From contig CAUEEP010000731.1 in NCBI GenBank assembly GCA_958450365.1, positions 1,160,501-1,224,500 on the forward strand: a stretch of 64,000 nt of DNA, given 5' to 3'. Shown here piece after piece: positions 21,670-34,900 of the stretch; the stretch's first letter is position 1, and every line of letters starts with the position of its first letter. The stretch is from Mesorhabditis belari (Eukaryota; Nematoda; Chromadorea; Rhabditida; Rhabditidae). Both the position numbers and the translations under genes were made by a program. A model generated the notes under the pieces. The model did no database searches. It worked only from the letters and a program-made list of their open reading frames with translations, and was not told where the DNA came from.

Positions 21670-24653
21670 ATGAGGCCTTTGCCCATTCTCCTATTCGTTT
21701 CCCTGCTCGGGATGGCGTTAGCCGCGCACGTACAAATCCCGCTACGCCGCGTCAAGTCGATGATGGAGAAATTGATGGAAGAGGTTTGACAAAAGGAAGA
21801 AAGTAAATAAAACTAGATTCTCAGCCAGCTTTTATATTTCCCATTGTTTTTACGCGAGCTCAATAATCGAAAATTGAGCCTTGGAGGTGCTCTCAAATTA
21901 AGCGAAAATTTGAAACCTAATTTTTATTTTGTTGAAAAATTTTTGTTTTCTTCAAATCAGCTTTATGCTATCTATGAAAATTTGCATTTAAACGATAAAT
22001 TTATAAAGGAAACTTTTGAATGAGCAATTGCAGGGGAAATGGGAAACCTACCAGAAGAAGCGGGACGAGTACCGGAAGAGATTGCCGCACGAGCTCATCA
22101 GCGGCAGTCAAATCGCCTACGATTACGGAGATGTGAGCACTTTAGTTTACTACTTTATGCCTGTACAAATCTCGTAAACACCCCCCTTTCTAGCGCACTT
22201 AATCCCAGATTACTATCGTAAAGCGGGCTTTAAAAAACTGTATCCCTTTCAGATCGTTTACATCGGTCAACTCTCAATCGGTACCCCGGCACAGCGCTTT
22301 AACATGATTCTAGACACCGGTTGGTTACAAGAAAATGCCTTACATTTGTCTTAAATAATGATAACTATAAGTAAAAAGCTAAAGGAAACCTTTATCATCA
22401 AAGGACTCAGGTTCCTCCGATTTATGGGTACCCGATTCGAGCTGCGGCGGGATCCCTGGATGTCCGGACTATTGCAATAAGTTGCCCAAGGTAGTTTAAG
22501 TATTATCAAAGTAAAAGCCAGCCTTAGATTGTTGTGAAGTATTTTTTTAGAGCACTTTTTAGAAAACGTAGACAGATTCCATAAAAATTTCAGGATCAAT
22601 GCCCGCAATTCTGCGACCCGGCCATGTGTTGCCCGGGCAGCAGCACGCTGCCGTTGAACGCACGTGTCGGCATTCAACTCGATCAGAATCCATGCGGTGA
22701 GGGAGATTTGAAGCTAGCAATATGACTAGCACTTAAAACTTTGGAAAAAAAACACCTCACCTATACAGTTTTAAAAAAACAAGGTTACTATTAGATTTGA
22801 AACATCGCTTCAACTCCTCAGCCTCTTCAAGCTATCAGAAGAACGGACAACAATTCACGATTCAATACGGAACCGGATCAGCGCAAGGATTTCTAGGGCA
22901 GGACGTTGTTTGTGTAAGCTTTTAATCTAATCATTTTCTAAACCATCTCCATTTTCATGTCCATCTTTTAGCTTGCTTGTTCAGCTCGGTGAAATTGAAT
23001 TTTTCAGCTCGGTGACTCGAATGTGTGCTACTCGAAGCAACTCTTCGGTCAGGCCACTCAGATTGCGGATTTCTTCGAGAATCAACCAGTTAATATAAGA
23101 ATCATATATACTAAACTTTAACTGATAGTCAATGAGCTTGAAATATAGTAGACATATTGTAGTTAATACTGTAGCCAACGTCGCAATACTATCATCGGCA
23201 CTAGTAGCCAATGAACTCATTCAACAATAAGAAATCTCGAGCCAAAATCTCGAGGAAACGGTAGCGGTTTTGCATTGAAATACACAAATTTAGTGTGACG
23301 GAATCTTCGGAATGGGTTGGCCGGCGTTGTCCGTCGACCAGGTGCCGCCATTACTCAACAACGTCGTCTCGCTTCTCGATCAGCCGCTCTTCAACGTGTG
23401 GATGGATCGGTGAGTTTCAAAATTTGACAAGTCAACCCTTTCGCCCAAAAAAAGCAACGACCTTTCAGCAAGGGCACTCAGCAGGACGTGGTGGGCGGCT
23501 TGTTCACCTATGGAGCGTTGGACAGTGTCAACTGTGACACATCAAAAATCGTCTACACGCCGATCACATCGCAAACCTATTGGCAATTCGCAATTCAGGG
23601 GTGAGAATGGAATTTGTACTGGAAAAGGATACGGTAATCGATTTGGATTCCGGAGAATTACGGCCACTATAGTCGGCCTGTGACGGATTACTGTAGCCGG
23701 GTTATTGTAGTGGATTCTGGACTGATTACGGTTACTATGATCAGTCTGGGACGATTGTAGTGAGACAAGAACTAAAAGATTACTGTATCTTTAAACATAT
23801 TTGTATTTAGTGTCTCTCAAGGTGCCTACAGTAGCAAGATGACCTATCAGGTGAGGAAATTACTGTAAACTGGCCTTTTGTTCTTTGGCTTTTGGCCGAG
23901 CTTTTTAAAAGCCATCAGCTACAGTATTTTTGAATATAACATTAAAATGTTTCCGGTCTTTTAGGTGATCTCGGACACAGGCACCTCGTTAATCGGCGCT
24001 CCTCAAGCTGTCGTTGATGCAATTGGGAAACAACTCGGCGGCACTTATAGCCCTTTCTATGGAGCCGTGAGTTCAAAGGAAAGAAAGAAAGAAAGAAAGA
24101 AAGAAAGAGAGTGAAAAGTTATTGTTTCAAAGAAAGTTAGAAAGTGATTGATTCCATATTGAGTCTACAGCATTGTACAAACAACTTTGTCTACAATATT
24201 TGTCCAATCTTACAGTATACAATCGACTGCAACGCCACCCCGGACGATATTGTGATCACGATCGCCGGGCAACCTTTCAACATCAGTTACAAGGATTATA
24301 TCGTGAATATTCAGCTATTCTCTAGTCATATAGATATTCAGTTATCGGAATATTCAGCTATAAATTTCACTTTATCAGGTCTCTCTAAACGGCGATTGTG
24401 TCATCGGATTGTTTGGTTTCACTTTTGGCGGCTTTGGACCCCAATGGATTCTTGGTAATGATGAAAAAAAAACTATCAAAATAACATACTTCTATCCATA
24501 GAGATTTTACAGTATCCATTTCCATTTGATTACAGTAAGATTCTTATCTAAAAACCTCATATTTCAGGTGATCCGTGGATCCGCTCCTTCTGCAACATCT
24601 ACCATATCGGTGGTGTGAAAATCGGCTTTGCTCCAGCCTATCACTCATCGTAA
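21670..24653 (+). CDS. Pepsin-like aspartic protease (family A1), secreted
   Basis: About 13 exons, all phase-consistent, encode a complete A1 protease of roughly 430 residues. A signal peptide (MRPLPILLFVSLLGMALA) is followed by a basic propeptide with RLPHELISG. Both active-site motifs are present: ILDTGSSDLWVP in the N-lobe and VISDTGTSLIGAP in the C-lobe. The flap is IQYGTGSAQGFLGQD. GIFGMGWPALS, GGLFTYGALDSVNC, GDCVIGLFGF and ILGDPWIRSFCNIYHIGGVK complete the fold. It should cleave proteins in an acidic compartment such as the gut lumen or lysosome, like C. elegans ASP proteins. An unusual Cys-rich insert follows the first active site (SSCGGIPGCPDYC, then QCPQFCDPAMCCPG). Splice sites mostly use TTTCAG. 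A GAAA microsatellite lies in one intron. No lesions. Confidence 0.93.
24078..24110. repeat. GAAA microsatellite
   Basis: About eight GAAA units in an intron of the aspartic protease gene. Confidence 0.9.
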
Positions 24654-24901
24654 ATTTCAAATTGTTTGATGCTTTCTGTTTTCTCTATTTTCTATTTTCT
24701 ATTTGATTGCATTTCTATGAATCTACCGGATAATCTAAATGCTTAAACTTATAAAATACTTTCATGACAAACATGACAAACACTCTTATACAAAGTACAA
24801 AGTATTGACAGAATGTAAAAGTGTTAAAGTATTTATTGCTATAATATAGTATTTATTGCTATACTATAATATTTTTAATATAATATTTACAATATCGGCT
24901 T

Positions 24902-26273
24902 TCAAAGATAGAATCTCCTCACACAGCGCTCGGCTTCATCGAAATTAGCAAGAATCTTTTGACGAAAATTTTCGACACTTTCTTCTTTGTTGAGACCTGA
25001 ATTTGAATTCAATTTTAGAGTTTTATATTCTGCAATTTTCTATAATCCGTTTTCCAAAAAAGGCACCGTATTTCAGTCAATATAAAGTTCTCAAAAAAAT
25101 ATCTCCAGTCAATGTACCAAAGCACTGACACTTGAGCACCTTTCGGCTAATCCATTTTCCAAAAAAGGCACCGTATTTCAGTCAAAACTTCTGCAATCCA
25201 GTGCAAAAAAAATGTCCCTAGTTTTTCAATAACTAAACAAAAAAAAACTGTCAACTCTTATGGTTTTTGAGAAAACGATCCTTTTATAAAGCGCAAGTTT
25301 ATATATGCCGCACTCTGTGCAACCGTATTGGAACCGTCTTGGGCCAAAATAGGAGCCGTATTGGAAATTCAGTGTAGTTGTACTATAGCGACAGTTTGGC
25401 GACAGTAGAATAACCACGACTATCTTGTTGACCAAAAGAACAATGAATAATCTAAGCCTAAGCCTTGTTTTCCTTTCGATTAACCCGATTTTGGTATCGA
25501 TTAAGGAATCACAACGCTCAGTCAATGATACGAAAATTGGGCTAATTAAATGAAAAACTGGCTGGTGAATCACGGTAGTAGATCTCATTTACCTTCATAA
25601 TTTGTGAAGACGATCTCTTCGTAGAGAAGAGTGATCGGGAAAGCGATTAGACCCATCAACGGGAACATCTTGTCGTACTCGTCGACTAGCTGGATAGTTT
25701 TTGTTTGTATTGGAAAGCTGAATAGCTGTGACAACAACGATTCAATCACTGGCGAGCAGCTTTCAACCTTTACCCCAAGCCTGGGTAATTTGATCAAATC
25801 CTCGACCGGGCTGCTCAGATGAACTAACTGAAAGTAGATTTCGATTTTAAAAATGAAACTTAAGATTAAAGCTTCTAAAAGATTTGGGCAATTTTGGGAA
25901 AGCTACCGTAAATTTTCCTTTAGAAACTAGGACTTTCCTTTAGGACTACTCAATTTTAAGCTCATTCAATTCACAAGGAACCTCAACCGATCGGAATTTT
26001 GCCGATCCCGTGACTTCGACTAAATTCGTGACTAAATTCTTTACAGATTATGTTCAAATATCTCGCCCTAACCCCCTCGATATGAAAATTTTGAACAACA
26101 TTCAGTTTTCTCAGTTTTCAGTTTTTCAAATTCACAAAATTCGTCGAGATTTCCGTAATTTTCGGTCGGATAGGGGATATTAACATTAAAATTAGAACTT
26201 AAGATAAAATTTGCTTACCTTTTATGATCCAATACGAGTCCCAGTAAAAGTAAAGAATAAAAAAATCGTATGT
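24902..26273 (-). CDS. Hypothetical protein, 4 exons, about 142 residues
   Basis: Minus-strand exons assemble with matching phases. A short first exon starts MTYDFFILYFYWDSYW and ends phase 1. A 41-base exon encodes EVTGSAKFRSVE. A long exon starts LVHLSSPVEDLIKLP and contains KMFPLMGLIAFPITLLYEE. The terminal exon reads LNKEESVENFRQKILANF and ends CVRRFYL. The two downstream exons are well supported. The first two are short and rest mainly on phase agreement. No known domain was recognised; one weak hydrophobic stretch is present. It lies tail-to-tail with the aspartic protease. Function unknown. Confidence 0.5.
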
Positions 26274-26712
26274 CATTTGGTAGCTTGAGACTTATTCAAT
26301 AGAAAATGAATTTGGGTGAAAGACTTAGTACCCAACCTAATAAATGCAGTATTGTTTAGTATAGATAGCCCTATTTATGCAACATTAAGTTTATTATAGA
26401 TAGTTCTATACTAAACTATAATAATAAATAAAAATATCTATAATAAATCGACAAATCTCGATCTTGTTACAATCTTGGAATTGTTGGGATTATGCAGTAT
26501 TAGCTTAAACAGACCCAGGCAAATCTGGGCCAGTCAAAGTCTAGAAGTCAGGCCAAAACCTTAGGGCAGGCCCTGGCCCGAGATACAAAAGTTGCATCAA
26601 TTAGTCGCACCAAAAACTTCAACAACTTTTGTGCAATAAGCAAGTTCATCAAGCAAGATTGAGACTTTCTTTAACCTTTTATTAATTCACACAATAGAAA
26701 TATACTGCAGAG
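26274..26712. other. Spacer between two minus-strand genes
   Basis: Includes an AT-rich patch with TATAGAT inverted motifs (about 26355-26445) and a CAGGCCCTGGCC patch. No gene supported. It would hold the Hsp70-like gene's 3' end. Confidence 0.35.
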
Positions 26713-28458
<1,746 letters not shown>

Positions 28459-28817
28459 TTTGTTGCTTGTTGCAAGTTGATTATACAATTACCTGTAAAT
28501 AAAAGAGTTAACTCCGTAAAGGCAAGAAATGAAACAAAGATGAAACCGATAATCATGAATTAGGTAGATAAACAATCAAATTGCAAATAAAAGTTGCAAT
28601 CATTTTTAAGCGCTGTTTTTAATATTTTTATGCAATAACTAGTAGTTTTCAATTTTTTAATTATAGAATAACCCATTGGCAACTAGAAAAATAACACCGC
28701 GGCAAAAAATATTGGAGTTGCGTGTCGATTTTAAGCGGTTTTATCGTTGTTTTTTTATGGTATAATGTTATTTTTCTCTCAGGAAACCCTTCAATAGAGA
28801 GACCCGAAGCTGACCAG
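28459..28817. promoter_or_regulatory. Divergent intergenic region between Hsp70-like gene and small plus-strand gene
   Basis: About 360 bases separate two divergent start codons, so it may act as a shared promoter. I could not find a convincing run of heat-shock elements. An acceptor-like CTCTCAG lies at about 28776-28782, 36 bases before the small gene's ATG. Confidence 0.35.
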
Positions 28818-29071
28818 ATGTGTAAATGCCCGAAAGGACGATACGCACCCAATTTTGAGCGCTCGATCAGAACGACATATAAAGGGAAAAGTAGGTTTTA
28901 GCTCTATTTGTTAAATTTAAAATAAGTTTTCGTACTTTGTGGGTTGGGGGCCACCTATATTTTAGATTTTTTCTCACTTTTCTAGGGGTAATCGAGGGTG
29001 CTGAGCACGAATTTGACAGTTTTAGCATAGGTTTCAGTGACAAGGATTCAGAAAATGAATGCGATAACTGA
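28818..29071 (+). CDS. Small 52-residue protein, 2 exons
   Basis: The first exon reads MCKCPKGRYAPNFERSI to TYKGK and splices (AAA-GTAGGT donor, TTTCTAG acceptor, phases matching) into VIEGAEHEFDSFSIGFSD and a final acidic DSENECDN. The N-terminal half is basic with a CxC pair and the C-terminal half is acidic. A canonical AATAAAG polyadenylation signal follows at 29141. No known domain. It may have upstream coding exons: the frame is open back to the CTCTCAG acceptor, giving RPEADQ before the Met. Function unknown. Confidence 0.5.
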
Positions 29072-29757
29072 TTATTGCTGATTTTAAAAGTTTCTCATTG
29101 ATTTGTTTACAATTTTTTGTATTTTGTTTTTTTAATGTTCAATAAAGCTTTAAAAGTTTGCGTTTTATTTCATTTTTGAAACTGAAATCAGTTGAATTTT
29201 TGGTGAAAAATGGGCGCTTTGTGTGAATTTTATGTTTTCAGGAGTAAAGTAACGTTGTAAAGTAAAGTTTCAGTGAAGAAAAGTTACAAAAACAATAAAA
29301 ACAGGATCAAAAACCTTGAAAAAATAAAAGGGGGGTACTATGATTGTATAGTAAGCATGGGCAACAACACACAATTGATGTGGAACTGGTTTTTAAATGC
29401 TGGACAAGTACCGTAGTATGGCCGCAACATTATAACTACAATGTATGGAAGTGCTTGAACATTTGCAGCATTAGAAAACCCTTGAAAGCTTCAAATTTTC
29501 AATTTCTAAGTTCAGAAACACAATCACAATGTGTAACTCCATTAGTGACTTGGTGGCTGTTTTCTAAATCCTGGATAATACCGTAGTTCAGACAATATTG
29601 CAATTGCAGCACTATGAAAAGGCCGGAGAGCGCAAAAATTGAGACCTTTGCTTTGCGCGAAATTTTTTACTCTGCGCAAATGATCCAGTTGCGCAAAAAA
29701 TTTGGCGCAAAGTCCATTAGTGACCCCCTAAAAACTTAATTTCTTCTTTTCATCCGC
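29072..29757. other. Intergenic, no gene supported
   Basis: Contains two ACCGTAGT-bearing segments with similar text (about 29408 and 29580) and a GCGCAAA-rich patch near 29650-29710. It was searched for the missing second half of the CHK kinase-like gene without success. Confidence 0.4.
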
Positions 29758-31148
29758 TTACAAACCGTAATTCATAAGATCACGCAGCGTCTCATAATTC
29801 TCGTAGAACGGTAGCAACTTCTTCAGCGTTTCAATTTGCGCTCTGCGATCGGGAAATTTCGCAACAACCGCGTCGAGTCCGGCTTCGATTTTCTAAAAAT
29901 AGGCCGCTGTTTAAAATATTGATAATCTAGCTTCAGTTTTTATTGGTTTCTCACTTCTTTACTGACGAACATTTTAAGAATTTCATCCATGACATCTGCA
30001 TGCATCGATTTGACGCTTTCGGGGTTTTTGAGTGCTAAATTGTCTAAAAGTCTTGCCTCTAAAAGGAGTTTATTCACAAATCAGTAGCTTTGTTGCGCTC
30101 TCAACGAGATCACAATGCAGAAACCTTGCTTTCTTTGTGCATTTTCAACTTTACGGTATTTAACGTTAAAAATTTAGGGTTTGCTCACAGAAAGCGGACA
30201 GTTTAGCGAAAATTTTGACGATTTGCTCGGCTCCTTCATCACTTGTTGTTTCGTAGGCCGGAAAACAAATGGAATCGGTGATTTGCTCGATCGCTATATA
30301 GCCTGGAATGGCTCAGGTTTTAATTGGCCTATTAGTTTCATTGATAATTGCTTCTTTTGAATTAAGCGATACTTTTGGATGACGCTAAATAGATGTCTGC
30401 TAGCTCTTATTAGCCTCGTTAATTCTTTGCCACCCGCTGTTATCCATAAAGTACTGTGATCTAGATTGCTCAATCATTTTTCGGGCATTTTGATAGAATC
30501 GGGCTGCATATTTAAGGTCACCCTTAAAAGTGCTGCTTTGTTAGATTTAGCACCAGCTTCTCGGATAGTTTACAAATCATAAGCTTAGGCAATGCGAGAT
30601 TAAGTTAGCATAGAATAGGCCTTACCTGCTTTGAGATGCTCAAAATCGAAATTTCGTCCACAATAATATTTCGGAAGCTTCATCGTTTCGCAGAACTCTT
30701 GGCACTTCTGGGCCTTTTCGTAAAGATTCCATTCGGCATTGTGCATCTGAAACGTTTTCCCTCAACACATTTAGTTGTTGTGCTTCTTAAACTAGGTTGC
30801 GAAAATTCCCACCAAAGCAGCTCTCTTTTCTTGACCCTCGAATTGCATTTGCGAGTTGCTCTCGCCAACTTGTCGCAATTTTTCACAAGTGGTGATTTTG
30901 AGAACAACCGTTTTGGGCAATGACTCATCGTTTGGGGTCCAGTCGAGTCTTGCAATCACGAGGACCGATGTGTTCCCCTAAAGCTTTATGCGTTTTGGTA
31001 TTTCGCAATTTCTCACTCGATTCTCCCCGAACACCACAGCCGATCGATTTGGGCCAACTTTCGAAGAGCTACGAAATGCTTTGTGGAAATCCTCCTCGAG
31101 GAGCCGCCAAGTGATCGGTGTGTCAAGAATTCGTTCCTCCAACGACAT
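29758..31148 (-). CDS. CHK kinase-like (DUF1679 / EcKinase-like) protein, C-terminally truncated
   Basis: Seven exons join in phase. The start is MSLEERILDTPITWRLLEED, leading into FHKAFRSSSKVGPNRSA, then VLVIARLDWTPNDESLPKTV and VLKITTCEKL, the nematode CHK-kinase-like N-lobe with its conserved VLK lysine. HNAEWNLYEKA and MKLPKYYCGRNFDFEHLKAG follow, then YIAIEQITDSICFP and a helical part KIFAKLSAF, ALKNPESVKS and LLPFYENYETLRDLMNYGL before the stop. Family members are about 400 residues and continue to an HGDLW-type catalytic loop and DFQ. Here the product stops at about 300 residues without them, so phosphotransfer is unlikely. A 24-base microexon (30125-30148) is needed to keep the frame. 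No continuation was found downstream. It may be a pseudokinase fragment or a pseudogene in progress. Confidence 0.78.
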
Positions 31149-31900
31149 TTCCAGAATTTGTTAGTTGATAGCTTTTAAATAGTCAAAGAGTGTATTTTCT
31201 TTTATCGTAGCGTAATACCGCTATTTGTTTTCCCCTGGTTGTGCAATCTTGTGCGGGAGGGGCGCGTTTTGCTGCCAATTCTTGATATCACTGCTCTAAT
31301 TTTTGGTCTAGGAAGCAATTTATGGCGCAGCCGGCCGCCACAAGGGTATTTTCCGCATGTGCACAGTGTGATTGGGGAATCTATTGCCTGAGCACTCAGT
31401 CACCCGGCCTTTTTTTGTCTTTGTGCGGCTTTGACTGGTAAGAGCTGGCAATAAAAGAGGGGAAAGACTTTTTCGGTGGGTCCCAGCGCGATTCTCTTTG
31501 TACGGTGCTACTAAATGCTAGAAAGTGCCCCGAACTTGGCCTGCCACTTTGACATGTGGCATTAAACTAAGAGCGCGAGTAAAGTTTTAGGCATAAAAGC
31601 CAACGGTGACGCAAGGTTTAAAGCAGGTGTAAATTTATTGAATACATGGATCAATAGCTGATCAAGAAGCTTGTTTGCAAGGGAATTTTTAAAATTGACC
31701 TTGATCTTGATGATCTTTTAGGCTCAATTGGAGCTATTTATATTATTGGTATCTTACGGTTTTATTCAAGGATGTTAGGAATTGAACTGCCACTTTATCG
31801 TTCTCTACAGTCTTTTACTTGTTCTCTTGACCATCCCCTGCTTATTTTTTTATTCTTGCTTTACTTCATTCTTAATTTCATTTTTCCAGGGATCGTTTAA
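31149..31900. other. Divergent region upstream of the CHK-like and GIGYF-like genes
   Basis: About 750 bases between divergent starts, GC-richer near 31250-31510. It ends with TTTTTCCAG 11 bases before the GIGYF ATG, suggesting a spliced-leader or 5' UTR acceptor. No gene recognised. Confidence 0.4.
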
Positions 31901-34900
31901 ATGTCTTCTGTCGAGACCAACCAAAACTTCAATCCTAGCTGGTAAGGGATTAAATCGTGTTTTATTTTAATGTCTGTTTTAGGATTGGCAGCGCGTATCG
32001 AGGCGGCCACGGGAATAGCCTAGGTGGCGGCGATCGAGGAGGCGCGGTGATCTCACGCGTGCTCGGAGAAACGGACAATAAGGTTTGTTTGTTAGTGCGG
32101 TTAGCTAAAAAGGCTTAGGAGTCTTACCGGAAGAGAATGAGTGATTAATGTCAAGTCTGGTCGTTAAACAAGTTACATTTTATTTTCTAGGAATATCCGT
32201 TGGCACCACCTGTCTTTGTGGAGCATCGTTATGGACGTGAGGATCTACTGGCGCTCGTCGGCAAAGATAGTCGTCCGCCTGAAGGACTCGAACGTTGTCA
32301 GGAGCTCTTCGTGGAACAATGTCAACAACCCGTTTCGATTTACCCGCTTTCTGAAAGAGAGCAGGTTTTCAAGAAACGTATTTCTAAATTGACCTTTCAT
32401 TTTAGAGCATGATACAGAACAACATCAACTCGTCAAAGGCTATGAGCTCTCTGTCGCCAGCCGAACGCGCTCAGGTAGTGCAATTTGAGGAAATTCTTTA
32501 AATTTTTTTGTATCTAGGTGCTGGCAAGTGGCGGAGGTGGAACGGCAAATACAGGCTTTCAACGACCCAACGTACCGCAAACTGGCGGCGGTTGGACACC
32601 AGTGAAAAGCTCTAGTTGGAGTAAGTTCCTTAGTATTTTATGTTTCATAAAAAGTTAGTGAGAAAAGATAAAGTATAGCGTTTGAATGTAAACGGTACTA
32701 ATTTAACTTTTTAGATCGTGGAAATGCGACAAATCGTGGAACAATGGGTCGCGGTGGCTTCACGACTGGTGGTTACCCTGGACGCGGTGGAGGATCTTCG
32801 GCAACGAGTCAACAAGGAAACGTTGCACCGAATGAAGATGGAAATTCGCCTTATGGACAACGTTATGGTAGGTTTATTAATGTGAACTGCTAAACTATAA
32901 AGAGTTTAAGTAGATAATTAATTAATAAAATTAGTATTTTTCACGTATTTAGTAAGTTTCAGACATCTTGTAAACTTTAAGTTATGCTACAACTTAAACT
33001 ATGATGTTTAGAAAATGCCGATTGAAAAAGTGAAATGTATTGTCTAATTTTAGTGCCACGTAATGCAAGAGGAGTTCCACCAAATGGTCGAGGAGGCTCA
33101 ACGGCGGTGCCATCATTCAATACACGAGCTCAAGGCCTATACAATCCAAAGGATCCAAAAGGTTGTGCTTTTAAACTTGTTTTATTAGGTTGTGTAATTA
33201 GAATAGAATTAGAATACTTTAAATAATTGAAAGCCTAAAGATTTTTTTTACATAATGGCTTTTGGGTTTTTTGGAAAAGCTAGTTTTGAACAACTTGAAG
33301 GACAGTACTTAAAACGACGTTATGCGGAAATCGTGATTTGGACACTTTATAGTCTTTTTATAAGGAAATGTTTAGGCTTTTTAATTATTCAAACCATAAA
33401 TTATTTGAAGGCTTCTTTGTTTTAAAACAAAGGTCGACGATATTTCTGATTGCACAACCTAATATTACCATGCTCATTTAGATCGTCCACGCGCGAGGCT
33501 TCGAAGCACCAGCGAAGACGATGTGCAAAACACGAATGGTGGATCTAATTCGTCTGGGTAAATTTTAAACGGCTCAAATTAGTCATAGACTTCTTACTTC
33601 TTATGATGTTCATTTTTAGTTGGAAACCGATGCGACTTGACCAAAGAAGTGAGGAAAATGGCGGTGGAGGAAATGGGTGGCCACGCCGGAATACGACAGA
33701 TGGAGGCCTGTTGCCTGAATGGATGAATAGCGACGACGAGGAGCCACTTGACAAGCCGATCTCCATTTCAAGGTGCTTATTGGAGGTTTAGGCTGCTCTA
33801 TTAAATTTAACTACTTAAAGATAACTACGAGTTTCAATGCATTGGTCTCACTAAAATAAACAATGTTAAATTGTATTTTTTTAGAGAATCGAGCGATGAA
33901 CGCAATACTGGAGCCGCCGCGCAAATGATGAACTCAAGCAGTGAGCCAAGACAGAACAGGGTATTTATTATTTATCAATCATGTGCAATGACTTTCGTTA
34001 TAGGAAGAACTGAATCGTGAACAACGCCCAGCCTGGGCTCGACAGGTTTCTGCCACTGGGATGGCTGCTTCAAATCCACAAGATGTTGATCGCGTGCTTG
34101 CAGCTCAAGAACGAGTGCGTATATTCAGAATGGTGTAAAATTCTAGGATATAAAGCATAAAAGTGCTCCGTTAAATTATTTTTAGGCTGTTATGGAACAA
34201 CGGGCTCAACCGACGACAACTTCCGCTCCACCGCCAACAACATCTGGATATCCATTTGATCAAGCTCTCTTTTCGGGAATACCTTCAGAATATTCTACAA
34301 CTCCTTTACAACCAGCTGATCCAGTTAGTTTAAACTTTCAAGGGCCGTAGTCAGTCGACCTAGGCTCCTCCATCCAAGTTCTATTACATGGATCCGACAA
34401 AAGTTGAACGAGGACCTTTTGAGAAGGATCAAATGGAGCAGTGGTTTAAGGTAAATTAGTATTTTAACACGCTGAAAAGCTAGTTTCAGATTGGATACTT
34501 TGAGACGAGCCTTCTCCTTCGAAGAGACACTGAGCGGGAGTTTAAATCTTTGGGTGGGTGATTGACCGTCAGCTATCTAATAATTAAGTGTGTTTAGGTG
34601 AACTCCAAGCAATGAATGGAGCAGCAACACCATTTGATTTCAAAGCGCCTTCACCGCCACCTCCGCAGACGTCAGCTCAATTTGGACAAATGCCTGGGTA
34701 TGGTTTGTTCACCATTAAAGACCTTGTGCATTAAATTTTGATTTGGATGAATATCAACAAGTTTTAATTTTTGTGGTTAAACTTCTTGTTATGCCAAAGT
34801 ATTGTATTCAACTTTAGATGGAATATGCCGAGAGAGCTTGCCTATCTTTATGGGACCAATCAGAATACTACTTATCAACAAAGCGCTTCGGTGCTTAGGG

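Noticed and set aside
28459..28817. Heat-shock elements upstream of the Hsp70-like gene
   Set aside because: No three consecutive inverted GAA units with correct spacing were found; isolated GAA/TTC words are expected by chance.
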